A DNA stretch of 64,000 nucleotides from the NCBI GenBank assembly GCA_960531495.1, contig OY482851.1:11212829-11276828 (forward strand), in the 5' to 3' direction. Every line of letters starts with the position of its first letter. The stretch's first letter is position 1. Both the position numbers and the translations under genes were made by a program. Origin of the DNA: Zeus faber (taxonomy: Eukaryota; Chordata; Actinopteri; Zeiformes; Zeidae). Below, piece by piece: positions 40,268 to 52,834 of the stretch. The notes beneath the pieces were generated by a model. That model had not been told where the DNA came from. It did not search any database and was given only the letters and a program-made list of their open reading frames with translations.

Positions 40268-43200
40268 TATTTTTTTATTTTAATTTTTTTTTGTTTTATT
40301 TTATTTCATTTTTTAATTTCTTTTTTTATTTGTTTACTTTTACACACCTTGACCCAAAAGTTCCTCTGGATGCATCTGTCCTCCTTCTTCTTGGACAGCC
40401 AGCGCTCGCAGAGGAACATGTAGACCTCCTCCGTCTCCAGGTCCACCACCTCCACCTGGTCCAGGTACCAGTCCGCCCCCAACAGCGAGTTGTCGTGGCG
40501 AATCCTGATCCTGAACACCTGGCCCAGGTCCACGGCCTCCATGGTAAACTTGTCCACCTGGGAATGAAGAGCATGACCAACAATGTTTCATGTTTATAAC
40601 ACAGCAAAACACAAATTTCAAAACAATTTTCGATCTCTTTATATAACAAATCAGGATGCACCGAAACCACTTTTCCACAAGGTTAAAATGGACCCAATCA
40701 TTTTTTTTCTCTGAACAGGATAGGCTGGTTTGGGGGTCAAAAACTGGGATATAATAATGGACAAATAAAATTATTTTTCTCCTGTGTGTCAAAATTTCCT
40801 TTAGTATGTGACATTTTTATTCGGCCCACGGCATTGGATTTATATTGGGGATTTAATCCGATACCCTCATTTCGCTTTGTGCTGCAACAATATCCAATAC
40901 TAGTATCTGTGTCAGTGCATCCTCATTACAAATTCTATTTGATATACTGTTTCAATAATAATTACAAGTCCATCTGCACATCTGCATATTTAATGTACAT
41001 ATCAATATTATATATAAAAATATTTGCACAACCAGTTCCTCACCATCATGTCCAGTGTAAACATTCTAAGTGATTGTGATCTGGTCCACATACCGATCCT
41101 CGCTCAAACTTGTTGCCGCCGCTCTCGGACTTTCTGAGCTTGCGCTCCCCGGTGTCTCCCAGGTCGCCGTAGAGGGTGAGGAAGACGTTGGCGTCGGTTC
41201 CCGCTCCGGACATGTCGCCGGTCCGCACTGACACCGTGTACGTGTGAGCTGCGGCGGAGGGGGGGGGTCACGCGGAAAAAAAGGGTCACGGTTACATGAG
41301 GTGCTGTAACAGTATCACTGAGCTGTGAGCCCGGCCTCTTTCGGAAACACGGGTAGACAGACGGAAGGCCGCCGGCAGCGCCCAAGCATTTAAAGGCGGA
41401 TGGCGGCCGTAGCCGATGCGGGAGCCTACTTTCTAGGGCGTCCTCCACCTTTGTCTCGTTGCGTTTGAGCTTTCCGTCCCTGAGGAGCTTCTCGGTGATT
41501 ATGTCGGAGGGAACCAGCTCCCTGACCGTCTCCCCGTCGTCCTCGGACCTGGCCAGCCAGCGCTCGCAAGGGAAGATGGTGGTCTCGGAACCCTAGGCAG
41601 AGAGACAGACGGACGGACGGATAGACAGACAGACAGCCAGACAGACAGACAGACAGGCAGACAGATAGATAACCACAAACAATTTAAAAGGTACAATTAT
41701 AAATAGACTGGAACCAATAAACCTGTGAATAGAAAAAGGCGAATAGACTATAACTTATATGATAACTGGTGAATTTGGTGACGAAATACAGTATGACTGT
41801 GATTCATGGGAGAGGAAGTGACCTTCTCTCAGGGGAACGCTTCCCCACCTTTCCTTTTCGAAGCTGTCGTCTGACCTCCACTCTGTCGAGGTGCCACCCC
41901 GGGTTGGACCCCCTGTTGTCATGTCCGATCCTGATCTTCTCGATGACGTCACCAACGTCCTCCAGCTGTTGGAGGGCGGAGTCGACACAACATAAAATGG
42001 CGCTCCAGGCGCCTTGAAGAGTCCCCATGGCTTTTTTACACGCATTCCGTAATTGCTGTAATTGCGCACCTCCACGATAAACATGTCCTCCGCCGCCCTC
42101 TCGAACGAGAGCCGCCGCTGCCTCTTGTTGACGCAGAGGTATTTCTGCTGCGTGCAGACGCCCTTGCGGCCGTACAGGACGATGTAGACGTCGGCGTCCG
42201 TCCCCGCCGCGAACACGTCGCTGGTGTAGATCTTTATCTCGTAGGGCACAACTGGGAAGACAAGGGAAGAGTCTCAGGGGTTTTTTTTTTCCCCCAAATC
42301 GATGGATTACTCGCCCGCCCGCTCGCCCCCTCCCTCGCTCACAGGGCGTGTAGAGCTCGGTCTGCAGCTCAGCCGGGTACAGGTCCCTCACCACGGCCCC
42401 ATCGTCCTCCCCTCTGTCCAGCCAGCGGCCGCACGGGAAGCGCAGCCTCTGACCCTGCGAAGGGGCGTCGATCTCCACCCAATCCAAAAACCAGCCGGGT
42501 GAACCCCCTGGAAGCGAGAAACAGCCCTTCCTTAATGAAGAAATCGTACAAAAACAATGGCTTTGTTTATGATTTTTTTTGGGGACGACCGGGCAATGAA
42601 TGGCCCCTTCCGCGCCTCCGTAGCGTCTCTCACGCTGAATACCTGAGTTTTCGTGGCCGATTCGGAGCTTTTGCAGATCGCCCAGATCCACCGCCTCCAC
42701 GGTGAATTCGTTGATCATTCCCTTCTCAAACTTGTTCTTATAGTTCTTGCACGCCTTCAAATTTATTATTCCTGCGAGACACAACAAGTGACATTTGCAT
42801 TCTTTATCGCAAAAAAAAGAGCACGTTTCGATCAAAAGATCTACGCGTGTATTGATGATGCGACAGTGGTTTCCTTACCCGTGTCGTCATTTTCGCCAAA
42901 CAGGATGGCGAAGACGTTGGCATCGGTTCCCGCGAATTTCTTTTCCCCGGTTTTTATTTTCAGAGTGTACGTCGTGGACATTGCTTGAAAATTAATCAGC
43001 TGAATTAGTCAAGATGAATATTTTTGTGCAAACCCTGAGCTTAGCCTGAGGCACCTCGGCTCACATCTGAAAATATGTTTTCCTGTAATCCGTTTTGTTG
43101 AGTATTTGCTGTTTTTGCTTTCGACGAGTTTAAAAATGATTACAAGTTAAATGACCATTAATTGCATGGCTTCTCATCTTTAACAAAATTGTCACACAAG

Positions 43201-46200
43201 TACCTTTCCACGGCGACGGTGGGAGCTAAACATACTCTCGATCTTGATCAGTGTTCCTTCACACCTCTATAGAGAATGACATGACATATCATACACAGTA
43301 TATTTTACCTTTTTGCTCCAGTCCCAGCGTCCCCCCCGACCCTTCCTCGTCGTCGTTCCTCCACATGAAGGCCTCGTCCACAGGGACCAGCTCTCGTGCA
43401 ATCTGCCCGTCGTCCTCGTCCACCGCCAGCCAGCGGTTGCACGGGAAGTAGTAACTGCAGCGGCAGGGAATAAGTTTTGAAATCAGAGACGGTATGTATC
43501 TGTGCCACTGTGCAGAACTGCAGAGTTTTTGGACACGGTTCCGAGGCGACTGTTATTAAATCCGTCCTGGAACGCTCCCAGGTTCCCATTCTACGCGCAG
43601 AGTTCAGATCTGAAGCCAGATACTGTAAATAAACAAAGCCTTTTGATCGCTACGCTTACGTTGTGTCGTCCTTCGTGTCCACTATCTCCACACGCTCCAG
43701 GTACCAGGACGGATGACCCTGGGAGTTGTCGTGGCGGATGCGGAGCTTCTTCAGAGGGCCCAGGTTAACGGCTACCACCGTGAAAACGTCCTCCTGAGGA
43801 AAGGGAGCAAACGGAGGAGAGAGTCGTGCTAGTTTTGTGTTTCCTCCAGTGAGAAAGGGTTAACCCTAAATATAGCCCTAACCCTAACCCTAACCCTAAT
43901 CCTAACCCCTAACCCTAACCCCTAACCTTAACCCGTAATCCTAACCCCTACCCCCTAACCCTAACCCCTAACCCCTACCCCCTAACCCCTAACCCTAACC
44001 CTAACCCTAACCCTAACCCTAACCCCTAACCCTAACCCTTAACCCTAACCCTAACCCTAACCCCTAACCCCTAACCCTAACCCTAACCCTAACCCTAACT
44101 CAAACTGAACCCTTCATTACATTTCAATGCGAGGTGGACATTGGATGATTTTCCATCATGGGAGCCGTTTATTTGGTTTGATTTCTTGTACACGGACTTG
44201 AGAAATTGCACAAATTGATTAAGAAGAAAGAAGAAAGAAGAAACAGTCTTTAATCATCACACGACACTCCACAACACATGCTTGCACACACACACACATG
44301 CACATGCTTGATGGTGGCCGGTGAAATGGCTCCTCTGCTTTTGACCCATTAACGTATGATTAATGATTAATGTATGATTTTACACTTGTACACTTTCTCA
44401 GAAATTTTCGGGGTGGGGCGCAGGGTGGAGGGGGGGGGGGGTGGCAGGGGGCAGGGTGGGGTGGGGGGGTGATAAGACAAATTGTCTGTGGACGTGCACT
44501 CTGCGCTCCCCGCAGAGCCAAGTGTAATAACGCTGGGGTGAATTATTCAGCAGCTTTAGTTAATGAAGTGATGAGGTGAGATGGAGAACAGGTCAGGTGA
44601 CGCTGAGGACCTCCTCCACAGCTGCTCCACAGCTGCTCTGCCGTAGGTGGAGAGCGTGTAATCCTGACATGAACGCACTCCCACCCGCTACCCTCCGTGG
44701 GGGGGGGGGGGGGGGGGAGTACTGCAGTAGCCAGGAAGAGTTCGATGGGAGTTTGTTTTCTTTCTTTCTTTTTCTTTTCCCAATTTCACAGTCTAGGATT
44801 CAAATGAGTCGTTTTTTTTTTGGAACCATGAGTCAAAAAGTCGTGAAATAAGCTCCTAGTTATGCTCCTTACAGGTTCAAACAGACATAATTCTACTTAT
44901 ATTCCACATATTTATCATATTTATCAGCCTTTATCAATTCTGAGCACACTTTTTGAGGAAGAACATCTGAAACTATAAGTTAATAAAAACATTTAAAAAG
45001 TTGCAATCGAGCGCTTGTTGTATGTGAAAAAAGAAAGAAGAGTCCTGTTGTGCTCTTTGGAAAAAGTGAAAACATTTGAGAAATACAGAAATAATTTTCC
45101 AAGGCACTTACAATACATTGACATTCGTACATAAAAATATAAATGTCTACATATAAAATATAAAGTGCCATTTAGCCGCAATGTGCATGCCCCTAGCAGT
45201 TTTGGATGTTGTTATGTACTAATGTCCATGTTTGAATAAAGGCCTTTTTACATTATATTCCTTGGTCAGTGCCTTGGATCACCCTCAGCTAATTTTGGTT
45301 CATATCTTAAGTCCAGAATGAGTTGAATGAGAATGAGAACGAATAACAGTTAGTCGTCCATAAGACCCCCCTTCCATCTCATGGAATTCATATTTGGTTG
45401 TATAATATTGTCGCGTCATTGTCGCTGAAAACTTTCGGGCTGCGTGTGGTAAGGGCGCTGCGCTCGGAGTGAGTCTCCCAGCCGTGTGGGAACCTTGAAG
45501 GGGCCTGTGGGGTTGGGGTCGGGGCTCTCTTCACCGTCTGCCTCCGTCCGTCTTACCGCTTAACCCCGTCGTACCTGGCCTCTCTCGAACTTGTTGAGGT
45601 TGTCCGAGTGTTTGAGGTAGCGCTCTCCGGTGTCCCCGTTCTCCCCATAAATATTGATGTAGACGTTGGCGTCGGTCCCCGCTCCCAGCGTGTCGCCGGT
45701 GAAGACGGTCACCTCGTAGGTGTTCTCTGTCAGACAACAGGACGCATGAATTACTAACGCCCCTTTAACCCGCGGTATGTGGGTCAGGGCGGAGCGGGGG
45801 AACCGGTCAAGGTGGGCCGCGCACACCGCCGAAAAACAAACGCCTGCGTCCATAAAACACGTGCACCAATCCACACAAACAGACATTGACGTGTCAATGC
45901 AGGAATGAGCTTAGATTAGATGTCAGCGTTATGGGAACCACATTTGTGGCATGCTTGGGAATATTTGCTCATTAATGTAGTTTAACTCTATTTTGGTTTG
46001 GCTAGATATTTTACATGATTGGTTCTTTTTCCAAGTCAGCTTTTTTTTCATCTTTGCAATAGTTTTGAATGTGAGTGATCAGAATCAATTTAAGAAGAAG
46101 AATTTTGAGATTGTTTGTGACATACTAGATCAAGTCAAGCTCTTTATTATAAAAAAAAATAGAATTTAAAAAAATATAATATAAATAAAAATATGTTATT

Positions 46201-48805
46201 CATATATTTCTACACTGTAAAGATGCCATACTAAATCAAGTGAAATATTGAAAATTCTTAATTATATAATAATAAAACTCAAAAAAATATAATATAATAT
46301 AACATAATATCAAAAAAAGGAAACACTTATATATTCTCTCATAGAGTTCATCAGATTAATTTAATCTCATCCTATGAACTATTGAATCTGATTCCGTTGT
46401 ACCTTCCAGATCTTCGGCCTCCTCCGGCAGAAGCTCCAGCACCAGCTCCCCGTCCTCCTCCCCGTGGGCCAGCCAGCGGGAGCAGGGGAACTGGTAGGTA
46501 TGCACCACCTCCTGCATCTCCTCCTCTCCGCCCTCCTCGTCCTCGTCCTCCTCGTCCTTCTTCTTTTTCTTCTTCTTCTTCTTGTCCTCCTTCTTCTTCT
46601 CCTTGGGCACCATGGCCATGATGAGGTGCTTGACGGCCACTTTCTCCAGGAACCATCCGGACCCGAGACCGGAGCCGTCGTGTCCGATGCGGACCTTGAA
46701 GATCTTCCCCACATCTTTGGCCTCTATCTGGGGGACGGTGTGCAAACCTTAAATCATAAATTCTTCTTAAATCTTGACTCCACCTTCATCGTCGATGAAG
46801 GACATCCAGGCTACGTTACCTTGAATATTTCCGTGGTGTTCCGCTCAAAGTTGTTGGACCTGCTTTGCAGGGTGATTAACTCCGTCTTTCCCTTGTCCCC
46901 GTAGATCTGGACGAACACCTTGGCGTTAGTGCCGGCGAACATCTCGTCTCCGGTGACGACGGTGACCTCATAGTTAATCACTGCCAAACGTGAGGGAGAA
47001 ACAATGGAAATAAATGAAGTGTGTTAAAGTGTTAAAGTGATGTTTTCGACGGACAGAGTGAAGCCTACATTGCTCGATGTCCAGTATCTCACTGGGGTAG
47101 ATCTCCACCTCGGTCTTGCCATCGGCTTCGTCCGTGCTGAGCCAGCGGTGACTGGGGAACATGTAGTGCCTGCCGTGGACCGGCACCATGATCTGCACAC
47201 TGTCCAGGAACCATCCGGCACGCATCCCTTCATTGGTATGGCCGATCATAAGACGGTTGATCTGGAGTGAGAAATGACACTGTATAACAACGAAAAAGGA
47301 CACATCTTGTACTGGACATTTTATGTCTTCTAGGAGAATCAAGAAAACCGTTGAATCCTTCATCCTTCATCCTTCCACGTTCTCAGGAAGTTCTTAAGAA
47401 GGCTCTTTGGCCGTGACGTTAACACGCTGCGGGTGAAGCGACGGTGTACAATCATTTGAGCACATCCTTCATTTCACTGCGCAGTGGTTCCACCGCAGGA
47501 GACAGGAAAAGAGTGTTTCCTCAGCTCCGCACCTGCCCGATGTCGAAGGTTTCCACGGTGAAGATGTCAACGCAGCCGGCCTCGAAGTAGTTCCCCAGGT
47601 TGTTGTCCGAGACGTCCAGCATCATCCTGCTGGTGTCTCCTTTCTCCCCGAAGAGCTTCACGAACACCTTGGAGTCCGAGCTCCCTCCGGGCACGTCCCC
47701 CGTCTTCACCGCGATGTGATAACCGACATCTGACCACGCACAGATCGAGAGGAGATGGAGGTTTTTTTTTAACGTGATCGTTTCGATTTTGCATTCAAAA
47801 TGGCGTTGAGCGTCGACCGTCACGACTTACTGTAAAGACGTTGCCCGTCCGAGAACGGCAATAACTCCCGAATGATTTTTCCATCGTCCTCATTACGGTC
47901 AAGCCACCTTGAACAGCCAATGACGAGATTATCATCAAAAGGTGATTATACACAGATATCCAAGGTGAAAATGCTTTTAACACATATTTCAACTTTGGCT
48001 CTGCGCATTGTGAAACGTCTTACTCACTTACTACTACTACTTATTCTAGAATTAATAGTTAACTGTATATAAGAGTGGTGCGTGCTCAACTGGTCTGGCC
48101 TCGGGATCCTGATTTGATCCTTAGTCATTGAGTCACAACCCAAACATAATTGTAGATTAGAACCGTTCTAATTTATTTCACAAAATGAATAGTGCAGTAA
48201 TCCACAACGTCCCACATGGTGAGGGACGTTTGCAATATGACGCCATGACAGCCACCTACCACAGTCGGAAATGCTTTAAAAATGGTAATCAGAAATTAGG
48301 TGCGCTAAACACTATATATAATATAATATATCGTTTTTTGAAGAAGAGGACATATGCACCCACTCTAAATGGACCCGAAACTCAGTTTGGATTTGGAGAC
48401 AATGGTTGAGAAACACCGGTGTAAAAATATGCAGTTATTGTCAGGTACTGTTTATTCATCATTATTTCCCAGCAACATGTGTTGACAACGTGCCTCAAAA
48501 AAGACAAACAAAAAGACATAAGAAGAAGGTTACAGCACACCAGGACGGCTGGACGGCAGATGCTGAAACCCGATCCGGGTAGAGGGGTCGTCGGCTCACC
48601 GTGGGTGTGGGCGCGTTTGACCGCCCCCTCACCTGTGACAGGGAAACTCCACCGCCTGGGTCTCCGGCTGTCCCTCCTCCCTGACAACCACGCTGTCCAG
48701 GAACCACCCGCAGCCTCCACCTTGACCGTTGTGGCCGATCCGCACCCTGCGAACCCGCCCGATTGACGCCGCCTCGATGATGAACTCGTCCATCTGACGG
48801 GGGGG

Positions 48806-48865
<60 letters not shown>

Positions 48866-50529
48866 AGAGCATGGACCCCGGAGCTAATGGTTTGGCGGTC
48901 CTCCCCATATTTCAGGTTTCCCTTTTCTTGTTCTACGATTGGCTCCGACATTCCTGGACGGTGACGAATCGAGATGATATTCGCGACGGCTTAACACCCA
49001 CGTTTCCCTTCTCAAACTTGTTGACGTTGTTCTTGCAGTTGACCAGCTGTCGCTCCCCGGTGTCGCCCGTCCCTCCGATCAGGTTGAGGAACACGGTGGC
49101 GTCCGTTCCGCTGCCGCTGACGTTCCCCGTGCGCACCGTGACTCTGTACTTGATCACTGCGAACGTGAAATACCTTCGGTGCCATGTTTGTATCAATCGG
49201 CAAACGGGTCGCGCGAAATGAGCCGGGGGGGGGGGGGGGGGTGTGGACCTACGGGGCAGCGGCTCAGCGACTTGGTCTCCGGACGCAGGAAGCTCCCTCA
49301 CGACCTCGTTGTCGTCCTCGCTGGTGTCCAGCCATCGCTCGCAGGGAAACGTGTACTTCTCCTTTGTCAAGGTCTTCATAATGGTTGCCTGATATTATGA
49401 CACAAAATAAGGATTCAAGGAGGAGGATTTTTTAGTTAAAGCGGTCATGGTTGATAGTTAGGCCACTTTACTATTAAAACTCTGGTTAAAGCAACTGATT
49501 TATTCTTTACAGTATATATTAGTATCTTAAAAGGCAACCTGCGAAAGGTAAATTTGAGCATGCATGGAATATCTACTCATAGACGCCCTATGGGCCGAGG
49601 AAAATGGTACAGTATGTATGGGGAGTTTTTACAGGGAGTTTATTAATAAGCTAGAAACATGTACGAAAAATGGTTTGTTGAACATTGAGGGATAAGGGGG
49701 TTCAAATAAGAATCAAGAATCCTTAAATATTCCAAAGAGCCAGATGAGGAACACGAAGCACCATCCACTATTTTAAGTGGTTCTTTTTTTAGTGATGGTT
49801 CATTGTGGAAGTGTCTTCAAATTGTCTTTAGTCAATAGCCAGTCATTCATATTCATTTTTATCACACCCACCTTACTGAGATGCCACCCTGCGAAGGGAT
49901 TTCTCTTCTCGTGCCATATACGAAATTTGGTCAACTTTCCGATGTCCGGTAGCTCCACCTGTGAGACGGCATTCAGATAGAATGGAACTGGATTTACTTT
50001 ACCTTTGCATGAACGTGCATTAACATCATTCATCAACAGCACCTGATGCCACCACAGACACCTACCATGAACTTGTCCACCTGGGCCTGCTCGAAGTTGT
50101 CAGTCTTGTTGTCCAGCCGGATCTCGTCCGACTTGCCCTTCTGCCCGTAGATCTGGAAACAAATATCGGCGTCTGTGCCGGCGTTGGGAATATCCGACGT
50201 CCAGATCCACAGGGACCACGGGTACTCTGCGAGGAACGACGCCAGGGTTGGACAAAACATCCATAGCCGAAGAGTCAAACTGAAATGTAGCCTCCGCGTC
50301 TTCAGAAAAAAAGCTGGTATTTGACTCACTCTTCTGTCTCTTCTGCCTCAGTGAAACCATCTCGTACAGCTCCCTCTCGATCAGCCCGTCTCCCTCCTTC
50401 TCCGCCAGCCATTTACTGCACGGGAAGGTCTGCTCGATCCCCGTGAAGGGACAGTACACCACCATCTGCAGCCAAGACACCGCCAAGGAAGGAGTTGTTA
50501 GTTTGAGTCTATTGTGTGTGTGTGTGTGG

Positions 50530-50575
<46 letters not shown>

Positions 50576-52794
50576 TTGCGGGTGTGTGTGGGTGTGTGTG
50601 TTCGTACCTTCTCGCAATACCAGCCGGCGCTGACCCCTCCATTGTCGTGCCCGATGGTGACCCTGCTGAGGGGGCTGAGCAGAGCGGCGATCTCCACGGT
50701 GAAGACGTCGGTCAGAGCGCGCCCAAACCTCCCGCCCTCCAGAAACACCTGGAGTTCACGTTCACACCGAGGAGAGAAAACAAGGCAGGAAATAAAAATT
50801 AAAAAAAGAAAGAGAGAAATTTAACAAATGCCCTGACATGCTCACAAGCACACTCTTGGTGATGAAAAACTAAATTCACAAGGATATACAAGGAAATATT
50901 GTGCAGTTAAATAAATAATATTTGACTTTAACTTTATTAACTTTACTTAAAAAAAAAACATATTTTCAAATACTGTATACAGTGAATTATATTGTTGTAA
51001 CTCTTTTGTTTTTTTTAACACCCTAGCACATGGCAGATTTACATTTTACATTTAGTCATTCAGCAGACGCTTTTATCCAAAGCGACTTACAATTGTTCAA
51101 AGACTGACGGACGCAGCCATCAGGAGCAATTAGGGGTTAAGTGTCTTGCTCAAGGACACTACAGCATGCTAGCAGGAGGAGCCTGGGATCGAACCAGCAA
51201 CCTTTGGATCACTAGACCACCAGCTCTACCTCCTGAGCTACCATTCCCCTTTTATATATATATAAGCATGCACAATTTCCTATTTATGATTGTGAATTGT
51301 TGACACACAGGTTTAGTGTTATTTTTTGGTTAATTGTATAATGCCCTATTGTTTTGACGTGAGCTGCCATCTATCTATCTATCTATCTATCGATCTATCT
51401 ATCTACATATCCAATCCATCCATCCGAAGGTTTGTTATCCCTCTGCAGGAAGTGTTGTCCCCCATCTGGTAGCAGCTCCAATACACTTCTTTCCCTTTGC
51501 TTTTTAATCTGCTCCGCCACACCGGCGTCTCCGTCACCTTGCCGCTGTTTTTCAGGCCCTTGGAGCCGTGCATCACGATGTGGATCTTGGAGTTGGTCCC
51601 ACCGCCGCGGATGTCGCCTGTCACAATCTGGACGTTGTACACAATACCTGCAGGGTACAGTTACATGTCGTACAATCAGGGGCAGTGCCAGCCGGGCTCA
51701 CTGTTTGGCATCAAGCCGCGACGGTCCGCCCAAACAATCAATGATCCCACGGTCGTGATCCAATGTCAGTGACCTCTGGAGCGGCTGGGAAGAAAATATG
51801 TTTTTCTCATTTTTTAAATGAGTGAAGAAGCCTGAAAATGCTGAATGGAAAGAATTTATCGTTCCCCGGTGAAGAAAGAAAAGAGGAGCCAGCGGGTGTC
51901 TTGTATTACTGTTTTTCCCCCTCGAAGCAAGTGTTTGGATTTGGAATGTGGAGGACCCGGCCAAGTAGTTTGACTGGAGGTCGGATAGCACCGTGTGACA
52001 AGCATTCGTCTTGAGTGTTTGGAGGTGGAAACACAACCGTTCTTCGTCACCTGTGGGCTCAGTGCCCCCCACCAGAATGTCCCTCTGGATCTTCCCATCG
52101 TCCTCGTCGATGGCGAACCAGCGATCCACCGGAAACTCATAAATCATTTTGTTCCCCAGGTCGTCCAAAATCACCTGCGGAACGACAATAGGGAATCCGG
52201 ATACATAAATGTGTGATAAAGCTACCAAAAGTTTTTACTGAGCACGGGGACAGAGATTTTACTTCTTGCTTGCTGGCTCCATGACTTTGCGACGTCAGTC
52301 TCAATGTGTGTCTGTGTGTCTGTGCTGGGATGGAATGTGGGCGCTACCTATTTCCGTGTTATGTTAAAATGTTAGAAGCTGCAAAAAGCCACTGGGCCGG
52401 TAAATATATCAATTCCAGCTGGAAAGGTCACGTCGGAAATAAGGATATCGCTATCACTGCATTGAAAATAAAAAAATAAAATAAGGTTGTGTTTTTTTTG
52501 ATATATAGAAAGCTGTTTATCAGTTCGGCTTGAGCTGAGGGCTGTGGGGGGTGTCATGATATAACATCTAATAAAACAAACAAAAAAAAAAGGGAATATG
52601 CTCTATCCACAGTTATAGCCTATGAAGCTATCTTGAAGGAACTCATCTTTGAAGTTTGAAACAAATATTTGATGCTTGTCGGCAGCAAACCCAAAAGACT
52701 CATCTGTCAGGAATGATTTGCAGGGAAGACGATCTGGTAATGGCTCACGGTTTCTCTTTACAGACTGGGTAGAATGACGACGAGCCTCGACGAG

Positions 52795-52834
<40 letters not shown>

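Noticed and set aside
41804..42835. 343-codon minus-strand frame
   Set aside because: It reads through introns and out of frame across parts of loxhd1 exons 25-28. The exon model with phase-consistent splice sites explains it better.
51120..51245. Possible tRNA gene (A and B boxes on the minus strand)
   Set aside because: The cloverleaf is incomplete and the sequence continues into a typical fish SINE body and tail, so it is a SINE head.
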